From the NCBI GenBank assembly GCA_947589545.1, contig CANQBA010000009.1:21627-85626 (forward strand): a DNA stretch of 64,000 nt, read 5' to 3'. The notes under the pieces are model-generated. The model worked only from the letters and a program-made list of their open reading frames with translations. It was not told the DNA's origin and searched no databases. The translations under genes and the position numbers were made by a program. Below, piece by piece: positions 40,028 to 48,184 of this stretch (its first letter is position 1; every line of letters begins with the position of its first letter). This DNA comes from an uncultured Oscillospiraceae bacterium (lineage in GTDB: Bacteria > Bacillota > Clostridia > Oscillospirales > Oscillospiraceae).

Positions 40028-42997
40028 TTATTCTGTCCGCAGGGCCTCTACGGGGTTTTTCTTGGCGGCGATGTGGGAGGGGACGAGGCCGGCGATAAAG
40101 GTCAGGAGCATGGAGATGATCACCAGGGTCACCGCGCCCACCACGGGAAGCTGGGCGGACAGCTCGTTGATGCCCGTCAGGGCGTGGAGCACCAGGTTGA
40201 TGGGGATAATGATGAGCAGGGACGCCAGGATACCGATGACGCCCGCGCCGAAGCCCACGGTGAGCGTCTCGGCGTTGAACACGCGGCCGATATCCCGCTT
40301 GGAGGCGCCGATGGCTCGGAGGATACCGATCTCCTTGGTGCGCTCCAGGACGGAGATGTAGGTGATAATGCCGATCATGATGGAGCTGACCACCAGGGAG
40401 ATGGCCACGAAGGCGATCAGCACGTAACTGACGGCGTTGATGATGGTGGTAACGGAGCTCATGAGCAAGGCCACGTAGTCGGTGTACTCGATGACGTCGT
40501 CCTCGTCCACGGTGTCGTTGTACGCCTCGATGAGCTCGGCGATCTTGTCCTTGTCCTCGAAGGTGACGGCGTAGAGGGCCACAGTGCTGGGGGATTCCAC
40601 CCGGGCGTAGCCCAGCTTCTCCATGTTCTGGTCGTAGTTGGCGTCGGACACCGTGGGGGGCATGAATTCATCGTAGAAGGTCACGTACTGGCCGTCGGTG
40701 AACTGGGCCTGGGCGATCATATAGGGCAGCTGCTCCGCCGGGATCTGTGTAAGCTGGGCGGTGACCTGCTGGGCATAGCCCTCCGAGACCATCTGGCGGA
40801 TGCCCTGCTCGGCCATGGCGAAAAGCTCCTCGTCGGTCATCTCGTTGAAGTAGCTCTCGATGCGTTCGGTGTCGGTGACGCCCATCTGCTGGGCGTAGGA
40901 TTTCATCATCATATCCACCAGGCTCTGGCGGTCAAGGCCGGCCATCTGCTGCTCCACCGCGGCGGACAGGTACTCCTCCGTGGGGATGACGGACATTTTG
41001 ACGAACAGCTCCGCGCGCTCCGTGTCGCTCAGATCGTCGAAATACGCCTTGAAATCGGCGATCTTCTCCGCGTCCTCCGGCTCCTGATAGTCCGCCGTAC
41101 GGAAGGGAAGGCCGGTGAACACGTCCACGGTGTCGTCGTCCAGCTGCTTTTGGACGATTTCCTGCTTGCCTGTCTCCTCCATGGCGTAGAGGGTCAGGGC
41201 GGAGGTGTAGCCGATCTGGCCGGAGACGGCGCCGCCGTCCTCCGTGGGCCGGACGATGCCCACCACCTTCAGGGGTACGCCCACATCGGCGCTGTCGTAG
41301 AGGTAATCCATGCCCGTCTCGGTGGCGGAGAGATCCACGTATTTGTTCTGGACGGGATCCCACTGGTAGTATTCCGAGGGCAGGATGAACTTGAAGCTGG
41401 TGTCGCAAAGCTCCTCATAGGACCAGCTGAGGGTCTCGGCCTCCACGGGCTCGCCGTTCATCATGGCCTTCATCGTCTCATTCATGGCGTCGGAGCTGAT
41501 GAAGCCCAGGGCGTAGAGCATCAGATCCGAGATCTCGTTCCGGCGGTCCACGAAGATGACGATCTCGTCGTAGCTTTCCGGCCATTTGCCGTAGAGAAGC
41601 TCATACTGATCCTTTGTGGACTGGGCAACGCCCGTGCCGCCGGCATCCGGCAGGAGCTCGTTCCACACGTCCATGCGCTCGTACATCTGGCCCATGTTGT
41701 CGAAGTAGGCGGAGTAATCGCCGCCGAACATGCCGGTCATGGCCTCCTGCATCATGGTCATCACGTCGGATTTGACCACGTTGCCGTCGGAATCCCGGGT
41801 GTAGACGTCGAATTTGAAGTCGTAGCTGTAATGGACGTCGGCGATGTCCATGATGCCATTGCCGCCGCCGTCCAGGAACTTTTTAAAGGCGGTCAGGTTG
41901 TTGGTCTTGGTCTGGGCGTTCATCATGGAGGACAGCATGTCGTACATGACGGTGGCGGAGTAGACCCGATCCGGCTCTCGCTCCTCCTCCAGGGCGTCCT
42001 GGCGGGCGTTCATAAAGCCCAGGAGCATGGAGGACATATCCACGCTCTCGGCCTGGATGGTGATGGGATAGCTGGACAGCGTCTCCTCCTGGACGTGGTC
42101 GATATACGCCTGGAAACCGGCGGAGACGGACAGGATCAGGGCGATGCCGATGATGCCGATGGAGCCGGCGAAGCTGGTCAGGAACGTTCTGCCCTTTTTG
42201 GTCATCAGATTGTTGAAGGAGAGACTCAGGGCGGTGAGGAAGGACATGGATCTTTTCTTCTTCTCGCTCTTGCGCTTCTTCTGCTCCTTTTTGGAGAGGA
42301 TCTGCGCCACGGAGTCGTCCTCGTAGGGGTCGGAGTCGTCGATGATCTTGCCGTCCAGGAGCTTCACGATGCGGGTGGAATACCGCTGGGCCAGGTCGGG
42401 GTTGTGGGTGACCATGATCACCAGCCTGTCCTTGGCGATCTCCTTGAGAAGCTCCATGACCTGGATGCTGGTCTCGGAGTCCAACGCGCCTGTGGGCTCG
42501 TCGGCCAGCAGGATATCCGGGTTGTTGATGAGGGCTCGGGCGATGGAGACGCGCTGCATCTGGCCGCCGGACATCTGGTTGGGCTTTTTGTAGATGTGAT
42601 CCTCCAGCCCCACGGACTTGAGGGCCTCAATGGCCCTTCTGCGGCGCTCGGCCTTGGAGACGCCGGAGAGGGTCAGGGCCAGCTCCACGTTGGCCAGGAC
42701 GGACTGGTGGGGGATCAGGTTGTAGCTCTGGAACACAAAGCCCACGGAGTGGTTGCGGTAGGTGTCCCAGTCGGCGTCGTTATACTCCCGGGTGGATTTG
42801 CCGTTGATGATCAGATCCCCGGAGGTGTACTGGTCCAGGCCCCCGATGATGTTGAGGAGGGTCGTTTTGCCGGAGCCGGACTGGCCCAGGACGGACACAA
42901 ACTCGCTCTTGCGGAAGGAGACGGAGATCCCGTCCAGGGCTTGCTGCTTGAGGTCGCCGGTTATGTAGGTCTTGGTGATGTTGGAAAGTTTTAACAT
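40028..42997 (-). CDS. MacB-like ABC transporter, ATPase fused to FtsX-type permease
   Basis: A 989-residue fusion. Residues 1-230 are the ATPase: Walker A GQSGSGKTT (38-46), signature MSGGQMQRVSIARA, Walker B ILLADEPTGALD, as in LolD/MacB-type. One helix follows (about 265-290), then a large extracytoplasmic domain (about 295-800) with many acidic and Met/Tyr residues, then three helices of the FtsX domain (about 850-985, with YVLIAFVAISLVVSSIMIGIITYISVLERTKEIGILRAIG). Mechanotransmission-type transporters export peptides or antibiotics, or act on envelope complexes. No partner MacA-like gene is seen. A TATAAT box (43032-43037, minus strand) lies upstream. Confidence 0.85.
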   Translation of the reverse strand: MLKLSNITKTYITGDLKQQALDGISVSFRKSEFVSVLGQSGSGKTTLLNIIGGLDQYTSGDLIINGKSTREYNDADWDTYRNHSVGFVFQSYNLIPHQSVLANVELALTLSGVSKAERRRRAIEALKSVGLEDHIYKKPNQMSGGQMQRVSIARALINNPDILLADEPTGALDSETSIQVMELLKEIAKDRLVIMVTHNPDLAQRYSTRIVKLLDGKIIDDSDPYEDDSVAQILSKKEQKKRKSEKKKRSMSFLTALSLSFNNLMTKKGRTFLTSFAGSIGIIGIALILSVSAGFQAYIDHVQEETLSSYPITIQAESVDMSSMLLGFMNARQDALEEEREPDRVYSATVMYDMLSSMMNAQTKTNNLTAFKKFLDGGGNGIMDIADVHYSYDFKFDVYTRDSDGNVVKSDVMTMMQEAMTGMFGGDYSAYFDNMGQMYERMDVWNELLPDAGGTGVAQSTKDQYELLYGKWPESYDEIVIFVDRRNEISDLMLYALGFISSDAMNETMKAMMNGEPVEAETLSWSYEELCDTSFKFILPSEYYQWDPVQNKYVDLSATETGMDYLYDSADVGVPLKVVGIVRPTEDGGAVSGQIGYTSALTLYAMEETGKQEIVQKQLDDDTVDVFTGLPFRTADYQEPEDAEKIADFKAYFDDLSDTERAELFVKMSVIPTEEYLSAAVEQQMAGLDRQSLVDMMMKSYAQQMGVTDTERIESYFNEMTDEELFAMAEQGIRQMVSEGYAQQVTAQLTQIPAEQLPYMIAQAQFTDGQYVTFYDEFMPPTVSDANYDQNMEKLGYARVESPSTVALYAVTFEDKDKIAELIEAYNDTVDEDDVIEYTDYVALLMSSVTTIINAVSYVLIAFVAISLVVSSIMIGIITYISVLERTKEIGILRAIGASKRDIGRVFNAETLTVGFGAGVIGILASLLIIIPINLVLHALTGINELSAQLPVVGAVTLVIISMLLTFIAGLVPSHIAAKKNPVEALRTE

Positions 42998-43103
42998 GAT
43001 ACATCCCGTTTCACAAAATATTTCATGATATATTATACCCTCGCCAAGAGTGAAAAGGTTAACAAACTTTGAATTATTTGTCGGGGTAATGTGGTATAGA
43101 AAG

Positions 43104-43133
43104 ATAAAAGCCCACGCGACTGTGGGCTTTTAT
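43104..43133. terminator. Bidirectional terminator after hslO
   Basis: ATAAAAGCCCAC (43104-43115) pairs perfectly with GTGGGCTTTTAT (43122-43133), 12 bp with a 6-base loop. The A/T runs inside each arm allow termination in both directions; it lies 22 bases past the hslO stop. Confidence 0.7.
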
Positions 43134-43154
43134 AATGACAATATATCCTTTTGG

Positions 43155-44024
43155 TCAGCTTCCCCGGATCAGGGGCTTGTCGGCGGGGGTGAAGGTGTAG
43201 GCTTTGTCGCAGAAGCGGCATTTGACCTCGATCTTCCCGTCCTCCCGGAACATGTCGTCCAGCTCCGCCTCGGTGACGCCGGAGAGGGCGGCGATGACGC
43301 GCTCCCGGGTGCAGGGGCACAGCCACCCGGCCTCATCCCGCTCCACGATGGCGGGGTCGAAGCCGTCCATGACCCGGTAGATCACATCCTCCAAAGAGCC
43401 CTCCGTCAGCTGCTTTGTGATGGGGCCGGCCCTTTGGACGCCCGACTCCAGCCTGGCGGCGGTGTCGTCCCCCGCGCCGGGTAGCAACTGGGCGATATAG
43501 CCGCCGGCCCGCAGGACGTGCTGATCACGATCCACCAAAACGCCCAGGGCGCAGGCGGTGGGGATCTGCTCGCTCTCCACGAAGTACCCGGCGAAATCCT
43601 CGGCGATCTCCCCGGAGATAAGGCGGGTAGAGCCGGACACCGGCTCGCCGAAGCCCATATCCCGGATGACGGTAAGCGTCCCGTCGCGCCCCACGGCGCC
43701 GCCCACGTCCAGCTTCCCGTCGGGCCGCAGGGGCAGCTCCACCGCCGGATTCTGGGCGTAGCCCCGAACGTTGCCGCGCTGGTCGGCCACCACCAGGACC
43801 GTCCCGGCGGGGCCGCCGCCATTGATCCTGATTGTGACGCTGTCGCCCTCGCTTTTCAGGGCGTTGCCCATCATGGACGCGGCGCACATGGTTCTGCCCA
43901 GGGCCGCCGTGATCACGGGCAGGGTGCGGTGGATGTTCCGGGCCGTCTCCACGGCGTCCGTCAGATCCACTGCGGTCATTTTCACAAGGCCGTCCTTGGA
44001 CAAGGCCCTCAACAGTTGTCCCAT
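43155..44024 (-). CDS. hslO: Hsp33 redox-regulated chaperone
   Basis: A 289-residue cytoplasmic holdase activated by oxidative unfolding. The C-terminal zinc site is CxC...CxxC: WLCPCTRERV and, after 30 residues, VKCRFCDKAY. The N-terminal domain has MGQLLRALSKDGLVKMTAVDLTDAV and the RTLPVITAALGRTMCAASMMG segment of the family. The start ATG 44024 was chosen from the family N-terminus and GGAG 6-7 bases upstream; a longer frame to 44243 reads through the methyltransferase gene and is not coding. It lies 50 bases downstream of the methyltransferase gene. Confidence 0.93.
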   Translation of the reverse strand: MGQLLRALSKDGLVKMTAVDLTDAVETARNIHRTLPVITAALGRTMCAASMMGNALKSEGDSVTIRINGGGPAGTVLVVADQRGNVRGYAQNPAVELPLRPDGKLDVGGAVGRDGTLTVIRDMGFGEPVSGSTRLISGEIAEDFAGYFVESEQIPTACALGVLVDRDQHVLRAGGYIAQLLPGAGDDTAARLESGVQRAGPITKQLTEGSLEDVIYRVMDGFDPAIVERDEAGWLCPCTRERVIAALSGVTEAELDDMFREDGKIEVKCRFCDKAYTFTPADKPLIRGS

Positions 44025-44074
44025 ATCGTTCTCCGTAAAATCTTCCCCGTGTACGGGGTGGTATAGCGGTAGTA

Positions 44075-44821
44075 TTATAACCGGCGCGCGGCCAGAAAAA
44101 CCCGCTGTTCCCCTTTTTGGGGCGGTTCGTCGCGCAGCTCGCCAAAAACGCCGATGTCTCCGAAGCCGTGGGCGGTAAGGGCGCGCGTCAGCGTCTCCAC
44201 GGTGTGCAAATATTCCACGTGCTCCTCCCCGCCCCGCTCCCAAACGTCGTCCTCCAGGTGGGCGAAAATATCGAGGCCGTAGCGGAGGGCGGCCTTATCG
44301 GGGGTCAGCTCGGCCCGCCAGACGCAGAAGACGTCGTCCGTCTCGTCGCAAAACAGCTGTCCGTCCAGGGAGGCCAGCTTCTCAGGGGTATTCACGTCAA
44401 AGATAAAAAGCCCGCCGGGCTCCACAAAAAGGCGCAGTCTCTCAAAGACAGCGCCCAGGGAATCGGGCGGCAGATAGTTGATCCCGTCCAGGGAGCAGAC
44501 GGCGGCGGAGACAGTGCCGTACAGATCCAGCGTCTCCATGGTCTGGTGCAGGAAGATGGGCTTCACGTCCACGCGCGCGTCCAAGGCCTTTTCCTGGGCC
44601 ACGGCCAGCATGTCCTCGGAGCCGTCCACGCCGATCAGCTCATAGCCGCGGCGGGCAAGCTCCAGGGTGAGCGTGCCCGTGCCGCAGGCCAGATCCAGTA
44701 TAAGGGAGGGGGCGGCGCCGTATTTTTTGAAGAGCGCTTCATAAAAACCGGCAAAGGCCCCGTAGGGAACGTCCCGCGTAAGCGCGTCGTACCAGGGGGC
44801 CAGGGAGAGATAGGCGCTCAC
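44075..44821 (-). CDS. Class I SAM-dependent methyltransferase
   Basis: A 248-residue methyltransferase. Motif I is ILDLACGTGTLTLELARRG (about 41-59), GVDGSEDMLAVAQEKA is motif II, and YGTVSAAVCSLDGINYLPPD with VEPGGLFIFDVNT gives motifs IV-V. It resembles small-molecule methyltransferases of clostridia found next to yerC. The GTG start overlaps the yerC stop by 4 bases, so it is translated with it. The substrate is unknown. The end is MFxAARRL-like without extra domain. It leads into hslO, so the unit yerC-methyltransferase-hslO is likely one mRNA. Confidence 0.85.
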   Translation of the reverse strand: MSAYLSLAPWYDALTRDVPYGAFAGFYEALFKKYGAAPSLILDLACGTGTLTLELARRGYELIGVDGSEDMLAVAQEKALDARVDVKPIFLHQTMETLDLYGTVSAAVCSLDGINYLPPDSLGAVFERLRLFVEPGGLFIFDVNTPEKLASLDGQLFCDETDDVFCVWRAELTPDKAALRYGLDIFAHLEDDVWERGGEEHVEYLHTVETLTRALTAHGFGDIGVFGELRDEPPQKGEQRVFLAARRL

Positions 44822-45123
44822 TTATCCCGGTTCTCCTTCTCCTCCATGCGCTGGAAGAGGACGGTATACCCGTCGTTGCCGTACCGGAGGGAGCGGTTTA
44901 CCCGGCTGATGGTGGCGCTGGAGGCGCCGGTCTTTTCCAGGATGTCGTTGTAGATCATCCCCCGGTGGAGAAGCTCGGCCACCTGGAAGCGCTGCTCCAT
45001 GGCGCGAAGCTCGGAGATGCTGCACAGGTCGTCAAAGAAGCGCTTACACTCATCCAGTGTCCGCAGCTCCATGACCGCCTTGTAGAGGTCGTCGTTTCTG
45101 GGCTGATCAGTATTTTTATTCAT
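44818..45123 (-). CDS. yerC: YerC/YecD TrpR-like DNA-binding protein
   Basis: A 101-residue protein of the YerC/YecD family with a TrpR-type helix-turn-helix: TLDECKRFFDDLCSISELRAMEQRFQVAELL followed by GMIYNDILEKTGASSATISRVNRSLRYG, the recognition helix. The family is conserved in Firmicutes, but the effector and targets are unknown; it does not have to bind tryptophan. It lies upstream of a methyltransferase and hslO in one unit. A GGAAGG ribosome site precedes the ATG. Complete. Confidence 0.9.
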   Translation of the reverse strand: MNKNTDQPRNDDLYKAVMELRTLDECKRFFDDLCSISELRAMEQRFQVAELLHRGMIYNDILEKTGASSATISRVNRSLRYGNDGYTVLFQRMEEKENRDK

Positions 45124-45259
45124 GGTTGATCCTTCCTTTTCTCACCGTTACGCGTCGGCGCGCCCGCAAAGTTCCTGTTTGTTCCCTTTTCACTTTATCC
45201 ACGTCTTGCGCCGTGGTGACCCCTTACTCCCTCGGGGTGAAGGGGAAATCGATGCCAAC

Positions 45260-46993
45260 TTATTTGGCCTCCTCCGACTTCGCGGCGGATTTGGCTGTCT
45301 CTTCCTCCTCTAAGACACGGTAGGCCACCTTGCCCACCAGCGTCTTGGGAAGCTCGTCCCGAAACTCGATCTCCCGGGGCATGGCGTATTTGGCGATGTT
45401 CTTGCGGCAGTGGGCCAGGATGGTCTCACGCGTCTCCTCGTTCTGGGGGACGCCGGGCTTCAACATCACGAAGGCCTTCACCCGCTGCATCCGGTAGTCG
45501 TCCTTGACGCCGATGACACAGCTCATCTGCACCAGCTCGCAGGCGTCGATGATGTTCTCCAGCTGGGCGGGATAGACGTTGTAACCGGAGGTGATGATCA
45601 TGCGCTTGGCGCGGCCCTTGAAGTAGACGAAGCCCTCGTCGTCCATGGCGCCCAGATCCCCGGTGTAGACCCAGGTGCGGCCGTCGGCGTGACGGCGCAG
45701 GGTGTTGGCAGTCTCCTCCGGGTGCTTGATATACTCCCGCATGACGGTGGGGCCGGAGAGCAGGATCTCGCCCTCCTGGCCGTAGGGCAGCTCCTCGTCG
45801 GTGCCGGGCTTGACGATCTTGATGAAGGTATCCGGGAAGGGCAGGCCGATGGAGCCCTCCTTATAGATGTGGGGCGGCGTCAGACAGCAGGCCGTGACAG
45901 TCTCGGTGGTGCCGTAGCCCTCCCGCACCTGGATGGCGCATTTGTGGTCGTAGAGGAACTTGTCCATCTTCTTTTTGAGCTCGATGGACAGGGAGTCACC
46001 GCCGGAGAACACGCCTTTAAGGGAGCTTAAGTCCGCCTTCTCCATGCTGGGCAGCCGCAGAAGGGCCTCGAACAGCGTGGGGACGCCGGCGATGAAGTTG
46101 CACTTCTCCTTGACGATCAGCTTGCCGTAGCTCTTGGGGGTGAAGCGGGGCACCAGGAGGCACCGGCCGCCGGAGGCCAGCATGGTGTGGATGCACACGC
46201 CCAGGCCGAAGCCGTGGAACACGGGCATGGCCGCCAGCATCTTGTCCCCCGGGCGGAACATGGGGTTCACCGCGATGACCTGGGCGGCCAGGGCGTTGAA
46301 GTTGTAGTTGGTCAGCAGGATCCCCTTGGTGGTGCCGGTGGTGCCGCCGGAGTAGAGAATGACGGCGGGGTCGTCGGCCTTCTTCTCCACGGTGTAATTC
46401 CAGAAGCAGGCGTTGCCCAGGCGCATAAAATCGCCCCACATGATGACCGGGGCGTCGGCGGGGATCTTCTGGATCTTGCGGCCCTCCGTGAGCATGTAGC
46501 CGGTCTTCAGCGGCTGGGACAGCTCGTCGCGGATCCTGGCGATGATGACATTGACGATGGAGGTGTTCTGACGGATGGCCTCGATCTTGTGGTAGAACTG
46601 ATCCAGGGTGATGACGGTGACGGATTTTGACTCGTTGAGATAAAACTGGATCTCGTTCTCGCTGGACAGGGGGTGGATCATGTTGGCGATGGCGCCGATG
46701 CGGTTCACCGCGTAAAACATGAAGATGGCCTGGGGGCAGTTGGGCAGGGCGATGGTCACCCGGTCCCCCTCCCGCACGCCGATGGTCCGGAGGGCCTTGG
46801 CGCACTGGTTGATGTTCTCCATCATCTTACGGTAGGTGGTGGGCCGGCCCATGAAGTCAAAGGCCACGTTGTCGGGGTACTTCTCCGCCACATTGGCCAC
46901 CATCTCGTAAAGGGAGCCCTGAAAATAGTCCAGGTGGGACGGCATATCGCCCAAGCTCTTGAGCCAGGGCGCTTTGGGCGCTGTTTCGCTCAT
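45260..46993 (-). CDS. AMP-dependent acyl-CoA synthetase/ligase
   Basis: A 577-residue member of the ANL superfamily that activates a carboxylic acid to acyl-AMP and then usually to a CoA thioester. The P-loop-like ILYSGGTTGTTKG (about 215-227), VREGYGTTETVTACC (A5), and VYTGDLGAMDDEGFVYFKGRAKRMI (A7-A8) are complete, and the A10 Lys lies near LPKTLVGKV. Length and motifs fit medium/long-chain fatty acid ligases. It shares a stop/start overlap with the E2-like acyltransferase gene that precedes it on the mRNA, so the two work together. Substrate unknown; the promoter is at 47927-47955. Confidence 0.88.
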   Translation of the reverse strand: MSETAPKAPWLKSLGDMPSHLDYFQGSLYEMVANVAEKYPDNVAFDFMGRPTTYRKMMENINQCAKALRTIGVREGDRVTIALPNCPQAIFMFYAVNRIGAIANMIHPLSSENEIQFYLNESKSVTVITLDQFYHKIEAIRQNTSIVNVIIARIRDELSQPLKTGYMLTEGRKIQKIPADAPVIMWGDFMRLGNACFWNYTVEKKADDPAVILYSGGTTGTTKGILLTNYNFNALAAQVIAVNPMFRPGDKMLAAMPVFHGFGLGVCIHTMLASGGRCLLVPRFTPKSYGKLIVKEKCNFIAGVPTLFEALLRLPSMEKADLSSLKGVFSGGDSLSIELKKKMDKFLYDHKCAIQVREGYGTTETVTACCLTPPHIYKEGSIGLPFPDTFIKIVKPGTDEELPYGQEGEILLSGPTVMREYIKHPEETANTLRRHADGRTWVYTGDLGAMDDEGFVYFKGRAKRMIITSGYNVYPAQLENIIDACELVQMSCVIGVKDDYRMQRVKAFVMLKPGVPQNEETRETILAHCRKNIAKYAMPREIEFRDELPKTLVGKVAYRVLEEEETAKSAAKSEEAK

Positions 46994-47865
46994 TAGTATT
47001 CTACCTCCTCGGTCATGGGGCGCTCCAGGAGCGCGGGATTTTCCAGCAGATGCTTCAAAAGCCGGATGGATTTGGAATAGTAATACCCGTCGGCCAGGCG
47101 TTCGTCGATGGTGAGGCCCAGATCCAGCGTCTCGCGCATCTCATACGTCCCGTCGGGGGCAAAGACGGGGTTCATGCTCTTTTCGCCGATGATGCAGAAA
47201 AGGGAGCAGGTGCCCCAGTTGGTCAGGTGGTGATAGCCGCTTTTCAGCTTGATGGAGCCGAGATTGGAGATGATCACCGAGGCGTAATAGGGATCGGTGG
47301 CGATGAGCACCTGGGGGCACCAGCCGTGGCGGTCCAGGAAGGTGACGAAATGCACCGCCGTCTTGCTGACAAACCGGGGGAGCTTAGTGAAGAACTCCAT
47401 GGAGTCGGTGGAGCGGTCCTTCTTGTCGGAGCGGCAGAACATCACCTGGCTTTTGATGTACTCGTGGATGGTGTCCAGCGTGTCCCCGTCCTTGGAATGG
47501 ACAAAGGCGAGGGCCTCCTCGCCCCGGTCGGAGAATTTCTTCTTCACCACGAAGCTGGCGGACACCTCATTGCGCTGGTACATGTTCTTGTTGGCGATGA
47601 AGCGGTTGAGCTTGGGGCGGAGGGTGACGGTTTTTATGAGCGCCGTAAGGATAATATGGAACATTGTGTAAGGAAAATCAGTCTCATGACTGTTCTTCTC
47701 CGCAAGGTAGGCGTTCATATTTGTTAAATCGACGCGCTCGGAGATATACGCCTCGTTGTCGCACCGGTTGGGGTAGAGCAGCGGCACCACAAAGTGCATG
47801 GCGTCCAGATCGCGGACAAGGGCGCCGTCCTTCCGATCCCCCAACCGCCGCTTTTTCTTTTCCAT
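46993..47865 (-). CDS. E2/CAT-fold acyltransferase-like protein lacking the catalytic His
   Basis: A 290-residue protein with the catalytic-domain fold of 2-oxoacid dehydrogenase E2 and chloramphenicol acetyltransferases. VIISNLGSIKLKSGYHHLTNWGTCSLF (about 198-223) matches the E2 core, and the final block LTIDERLADGYYYSKSIRLLKHLLENPALL corresponds to the E2 motif DHRxxDG. Here Glu255 stands where the catalytic His is expected (DERLADG, 254-260). There is no lipoyl domain. It precedes the acyl ligase gene and overlaps it by one base (TAATG). The pair suggests acyl transfer to an unknown acceptor, but the missing His means either altered chemistry or a non-catalytic role. Confidence 0.72.
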   Translation of the reverse strand: MEKKKRRLGDRKDGALVRDLDAMHFVVPLLYPNRCDNEAYISERVDLTNMNAYLAEKNSHETDFPYTMFHIILTALIKTVTLRPKLNRFIANKNMYQRNEVSASFVVKKKFSDRGEEALAFVHSKDGDTLDTIHEYIKSQVMFCRSDKKDRSTDSMEFFTKLPRFVSKTAVHFVTFLDRHGWCPQVLIATDPYYASVIISNLGSIKLKSGYHHLTNWGTCSLFCIIGEKSMNPVFAPDGTYEMRETLDLGLTIDERLADGYYYSKSIRLLKHLLENPALLERPMTEEVEY

Positions 47866-47926
47866 CGCGCGTCACCCCGTAACTCTTTAAACTTTAGAAT
47901 TTTAATTATCTACTTAGACGGATACT

Positions 47927-47955
47927 ATCTTAGCACGTCCCCTAAAAAAAGTCAA
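47927..47955 (-). promoter_or_regulatory. Sigma-A promoter of the acyltransferase-ligase operon
   Basis: On the minus strand, TTGACT (47950-47955), 17-base spacer, TAAGAT (47927-47932). The 60-base leader (47866-47926) is AT-rich. Confidence 0.65.
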
Positions 47956-48090
47956 CGATTTCCAATCACTTTTTCTTTTAATTTTTCTATAATTCGACAG
48001 CGTACTCCTCCCCCGGAGGGCGATTGAAGTCCTTTAAGACGGCGAAGGCTGTGAACAGGTTTTAACAAAATTATGAACGAGGTATTTTGT
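47956..48090. other. AT-rich divergent intergenic region
   Basis: This 135-base stretch lies between the acyltransferase and SLH promoters. It is AT-rich and contains a small CTCC/GGAG stem near 48006-48018 and no convincing ORF. The two divergent promoters lie just outside it on either side. Confidence 0.5.
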
Positions 48091-48119
48091 TGAAATTTCT
48101 GGCGAAAGAGTGTATAATT
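48091..48119 (+). promoter_or_regulatory. Sigma-A promoter for the SLH protein
   Basis: TTGAAA (48091-48096), 17-base spacer, TATAAT (48114-48119); the leader is about 60 bases to the GTG start. Confidence 0.75.
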
Positions 48120-48184
48120 CGGGTAGTAAAGGGGCGGACTGTGCTTTGGGCCGCCTGATTCGGATACGAAGGAGGTGTTCCGCG

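Noticed and set aside
39980..42994. 1004-codon plus-strand frame opposite the MacB-like gene
   Set aside because: Low-complexity His/Gly/Asp/Val content, a by-product of codon bias on the opposite strand; the minus strand has intact ABC motifs.
43155..44243. Longer Hsp33 reading with 73 extra N-terminal residues
   Set aside because: The extra residues are Arg-rich out-of-frame translation of the methyltransferase gene, with no ribosome site, while the family start lies at 44024.
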